The position numbers were made by a program, and so were the translations under genes. DNA of 64,000 bases from Streptomyces mobaraensis NBRC 13819 = DSM 40847 (lineage in GTDB: Bacteria > Actinomycetota > Actinomycetes > Streptomycetales > Streptomycetaceae), in NCBI RefSeq assembly GCF_017916255.1, contig NZ_CP072827.1:2542001-2606000 (forward strand). Reading direction: 5' to 3'. The notes under the pieces were generated by a model. That model worked only from the letters and a program-made list of their open reading frames with translations. It was not told the DNA's origin and ran no database searches. Below are positions 63,833-64,000 of this stretch, piece after piece (positions within the stretch are counted from its first letter, which is position 1; every line of letters starts with the position of its first letter).

Positions 63833-64000
63833 CTACTCGCCGCTCAGCCCGCCCCCCACCTGAGCCGCCACCAACCCCCCGTCGATCACCAGATCCTGCC
63901 CGTTGACGTACGAAGCCTCCCCCGACGCCAGGAAGGCGACCGCGTCAGCGACATCCGACGCCGTCCCGACCCGCCCCGCCACAACCCGATCGACGACAGC
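63833..64000 (-). CDS. Short-chain dehydrogenase/reductase, C-terminal end (partial)
   Basis: The last 55 codons of a gene whose start lies beyond the window. The sequence DRVVAGRVGTASDVADAVAF followed by LASGEASYVNGQDLVIDGG is the characteristic C-terminal signature of classical SDR oxidoreductases (the R-x-G-x-x-x-D-VA-x-x-V-x-FL and G-x-x-L-x-x-DGG motifs). The catalytic Tyr-Lys and the nucleotide-binding site are outside, so substrate and cofactor cannot be stated. Confidence 0.88.
   Translation of the reverse strand, partial: AVVDRVVAGRVGTASDVADAVAFLASGEASYVNGQDLVIDGGLVAAQVGGGLSGE

Overview
The window is chromosomal DNA from an actinomycete, almost certainly a Streptomyces. It is about 70% GC, uses many GTG starts, encodes the ClpP1/ClpP2 pair next to ClpX, has a ClgR-type box upstream of clpP1 and a textbook nickel (Nur) operator in front of an Fe-type superoxide dismutase, and carries a mycothiol-linked nitroreductase homologue. 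The order clpX-clpP2-clpP1-tig ... nei-rpiB ... sodF ... pepN ... asd ... pepN ... malQ is, as I remember it, the conserved Streptomyces core order, with accessory insertions.

Region by region. 1-4391: protein quality control (clpX partial, clpP2, clpP1, trigger factor), followed by tRNA-Pro(TGG) and tRNA-Gly(TCC). 5024-9944: membrane and signalling genes (a small membrane protein, an acyltransferase, a zinc-ribbon membrane protein, a membrane SpoIIE-type phosphatase) and a Nei/Fpg DNA glycosylase. 10197-11400: an IS110-family insertion sequence lying between nei and rpiB. 12181-18502: three paralogous amino-acid permeases interleaved with a Uma2-type gene and the biotin transporter bioY. 18640-23707: Nur box, sodF with a long 3' UTR, an unknown gene, the nitroreductase and aminopeptidase N number 1.

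23820-38087 is the main accessory region. A DUF559-like endonuclease gene is followed by a compact type VII (ESX) secretion locus: two WXG100-like proteins, a small partner protein, a 694-residue polymorphic-toxin candidate, an overlapping immunity candidate, a membrane protein, EccD, an EspI-like ATPase, a triple-ATPase EccC and a DUF6177-like protein. Many of these genes overlap by 4 bases. No eccB, eccE or mycosin gene is present. The eccD gene carries a TTA codon, the only one I found in a recognised gene here, which points to bldA (developmental) control.

38077-52538: a Tat-exported metallophosphoesterase, a large secreted subtilisin-like protease, a HigBA-type toxin-antitoxin pair with a palindromic operator, asd, a 1060-residue TerD-like repeat protein, a second aminopeptidase N and a membrane protein. 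52739-58620: a small membrane protein coupled to malQ, then a secreted GH84-type hexosaminidase. 58661-60177: a VapBC-like pair and two very small genes. 60178-60798 has no gene but several hairpins, one resembling a tRNA T-arm. The window ends with a helix-turn-helix protein, an HNH endonuclease, an MscS channel and the 3' end of a short-chain dehydrogenase.
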